A stretch of 5,914 nt of DNA from Solirubrobacterales bacterium (GTDB taxonomy: Bacteria > Actinomycetota > Thermoleophilia > Solirubrobacterales > Solirubrobacteraceae), in contig JAFMRN010000033.1 of assembly GCA_017354065.1 (NCBI GenBank), forward strand, positions 7,075 to 12,988, given 5' to 3'. Positions 4,859 to 5,914 of the stretch are shown here, piece by piece. Each line of letters opens with the position of its first letter. Within the stretch, counting starts at the first letter, position 1. A program made the position numbers and the translations under genes. Below the pieces are notes generated by a model. That model did not search any database. It saw nothing but the letters and a program-made list of their open reading frames with translations, and was not told the origin of the DNA.

Positions 4859-5740
4859 ATGTCGGGTGAGGGTTATTTCCCGCGGGGAAGCTCGATCTTG
4901 CGCCGGGTCCACGACGAGCGCCTGGTGGGCCTGTTCTACGGGCAGCGCGCGCTGTGCATCGGCGCGCTGATGCCGCTGAACTACGTCGGCACGATGGCAC
5001 ACACGCACTGGCGCGACCGGCTGTTCCAGCGCCTCGCGCACACGGCCGAGCAGTTCGAGACGGTCTATTTCGGGACGCGCGCGCAGGCGGACGCGCTGCT
5101 GGTGCGGGTCCACCGGATGCACCGCCAGGTCCACGGCACCCTCCCCTTCGACGCCGGCGCGACCGCCAAGGGCACCGCCTATGACGCCTTCAATCCGGAG
5201 CTGATGCTGTGGACGGTCGCGATCATCGCCGAGTCGGCCCTGCACTTCTACGAGCTGTTCATCGGCCGGCTGTCCGACGCGGAGCGGGAGGCCTACTGGC
5301 AGGACTACCTGCGCTTCGGCGAGCTGTTCGGCACGCCGCGTGAGAGCTGCCCGCGCACCTATGTGGAGTTCCGCCAGTGGTGGGATGCGCAGCTGAACTC
5401 AGAGCTGATGTACCTGACCGAGGAGGCGCGCTACGTCGGCCACGCGACCGCCTTCCGGATTCCGCTGCCGCCGCTGCACCAGCCCTTCACGCTGGCCCAC
5501 AACGCGATCCAGCTGGGCTCCCTGCCGCCGGTGGTCCGCGAGCATTACGGGCTGCGCTACGGCCCCGCCGACCGGCTGGCCTACGCGGCCGCCGTGGCCG
5601 GGATCCGGGCGGGCCGGATCGTGACCCCCGACCTGCTGGCGAAGGGCTCGAGTGCGATCTTCTACCGCCAGATCGCGGTCAGCGAAGCGCGCCGGATCGC
5701 GCGCGATCAAGCGCCGGTGAAGCTCGCCGGGCGCTTCTGA
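4859..5740 (+). CDS. Oxygenase MpaB family protein (DUF2236), putative heme-dependent
   Basis: This encodes 293 residues without a signal peptide. The sequence fits the MpaB/DUF2236 family, which includes the fungal MpaB oxygenase and is related to latex-clearing protein Lcp, a b-type heme oxygenase. The family marker region spans about residues 82-131: a His-rich helix RVHRMHRQVHG (H85, H88, H92), then YDAFNPELMLW (Y108-W118) and a helix containing H129. Many relatives carry a His shortly after the Trp (a WVHAT-like sequence); here it reads WTVA. The substrate is unknown; an oxidised lipid or terpenoid is a guess. The ATG at 4859 was chosen over 4784, because the earlier one would add an unrelated 25-residue segment running past the thrC start. 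The 3' end overlaps the convergent enoyl-CoA hydratase gene by 34 bp. Confidence 0.85.
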   Translation: MSGEGYFPRGSSILRRVHDERLVGLFYGQRALCIGALMPLNYVGTMAHTHWRDRLFQRLAHTAEQFETVYFGTRAQADALLVRVHRMHRQVHGTLPFDAGATAKGTAYDAFNPELMLWTVAIIAESALHFYELFIGRLSDAEREAYWQDYLRFGELFGTPRESCPRTYVEFRQWWDAQLNSELMYLTEEARYVGHATAFRIPLPPLHQPFTLAHNAIQLGSLPPVVREHYGLRYGPADRLAYAAAVAGIRAGRIVTPDLLAKGSSAIFYRQIAVSEARRIARDQAPVKLAGRF

Positions 5741-5914
5741 AGGAACGCCTGGACGCCCTCGGCGAAGTCGGCGGCCTCGCCACAGCGCTGCTGGAGCTGA
5801 CCCTCCCGCGCGAGCGTCTCTGTCAGGTCGGCGTAGGCGACCCGGTTCACAAGCTCCTTGCTGGCCGCGTATGACAGCGGCGGGCCGGCGGCCAGCTTGC
5901 CCGCCAGCGCGACC
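5707..5914 (-). CDS. Enoyl-CoA hydratase/isomerase, C-terminal part (enters from the right edge)
   Basis: The last 68 codons of a crotonase-superfamily gene read leftward from the window edge to a TGA at 5709-5707. The peptide has the typical crotonase C-terminus: AAGPPLSYAASKELVNR, a Leu/Gln-rich helix, then ADFAEGVQAFLQKRPASFTG, where the EGVxAFLxKRxPxFxG pattern is characteristic. Family members hydrate trans-2-enoyl-CoA in fatty acid beta-oxidation or act as isomerases. The catalytic glutamates and oxyanion hole lie outside the window, so the exact reaction cannot be told. Its last 34 bp overlap the 3' end of the MpaB-like gene on the other strand, so no spacer or separate terminator lies between them. 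Confidence 0.92.
   Translation of the reverse strand, partial: VALAGKLAAGPPLSYAASKELVNRVAYADLTETLAREGQLQQRCGEAADFAEGVQAFLQKRPASFTGA

Noticed and set aside
4556..5245. Minus-strand open frame spanning the thrC start and the MpaB-like gene
   Set aside because: It covers conserved coding sequence in other frames on both sides and shows no domain of its own.

Overview
The window is high-GC DNA from what looks like a free-living actinobacterium. My best guess is the Thermoleophilia (Solirubrobacter/Conexibacter-like). That placement rests on general resemblance of the FHA, ParA and MpaB-like proteins, the G/C-ending codon use and apparently leaderless genes; no marker gene is present, so it is an inference. 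There are no rRNA, tRNA, CRISPR or transposon features. Every stretch is coding or a short intergenic gap; the longest gap, about 160 bp, is a divergent promoter region.

Left part (1-1160, minus strand): reading leftward there is a small CxxC/CxxC zinc-cluster protein, then a lipoprotein of noticeably lower GC, then the start of an exported or membrane-anchored protein whose ATG lies inside the lipoprotein gene. This last gene runs off the window edge.

Centre (1161-2798): a divergent promoter region leads rightward to a zinc-ribbon + FHA protein, then to an orphan ParA/Soj-type ATPase. A perfect 12-bp inverted repeat and a -10-like hexamer sit between the two. The -10 lies so close to the ParA ATG that the mRNA is probably leaderless. 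A symmetric 24-bp palindrome separates parA from the converging threonine genes.

Right part (2799-5914): thrC and thrB (threonine synthase, homoserine kinase) lie on the minus strand in that transcription order. Together they turn homoserine into threonine through O-phosphohomoserine. Their 109-bp spacer holds two different tandem repeats. Divergent from thrC is an MpaB/DUF2236 family putative heme oxygenase. Its 3' end overlaps, by 34 bp, the 3' end of a convergent enoyl-CoA hydratase gene entering from the right edge.

The least ordinary part is the central cluster: two unrelated small zinc-cluster proteins facing each other, one fused to an FHA phosphothreonine reader, directly followed by a partnerless ParA ATPase. 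A phospho-regulated positioning or envelope function is a hypothesis only.
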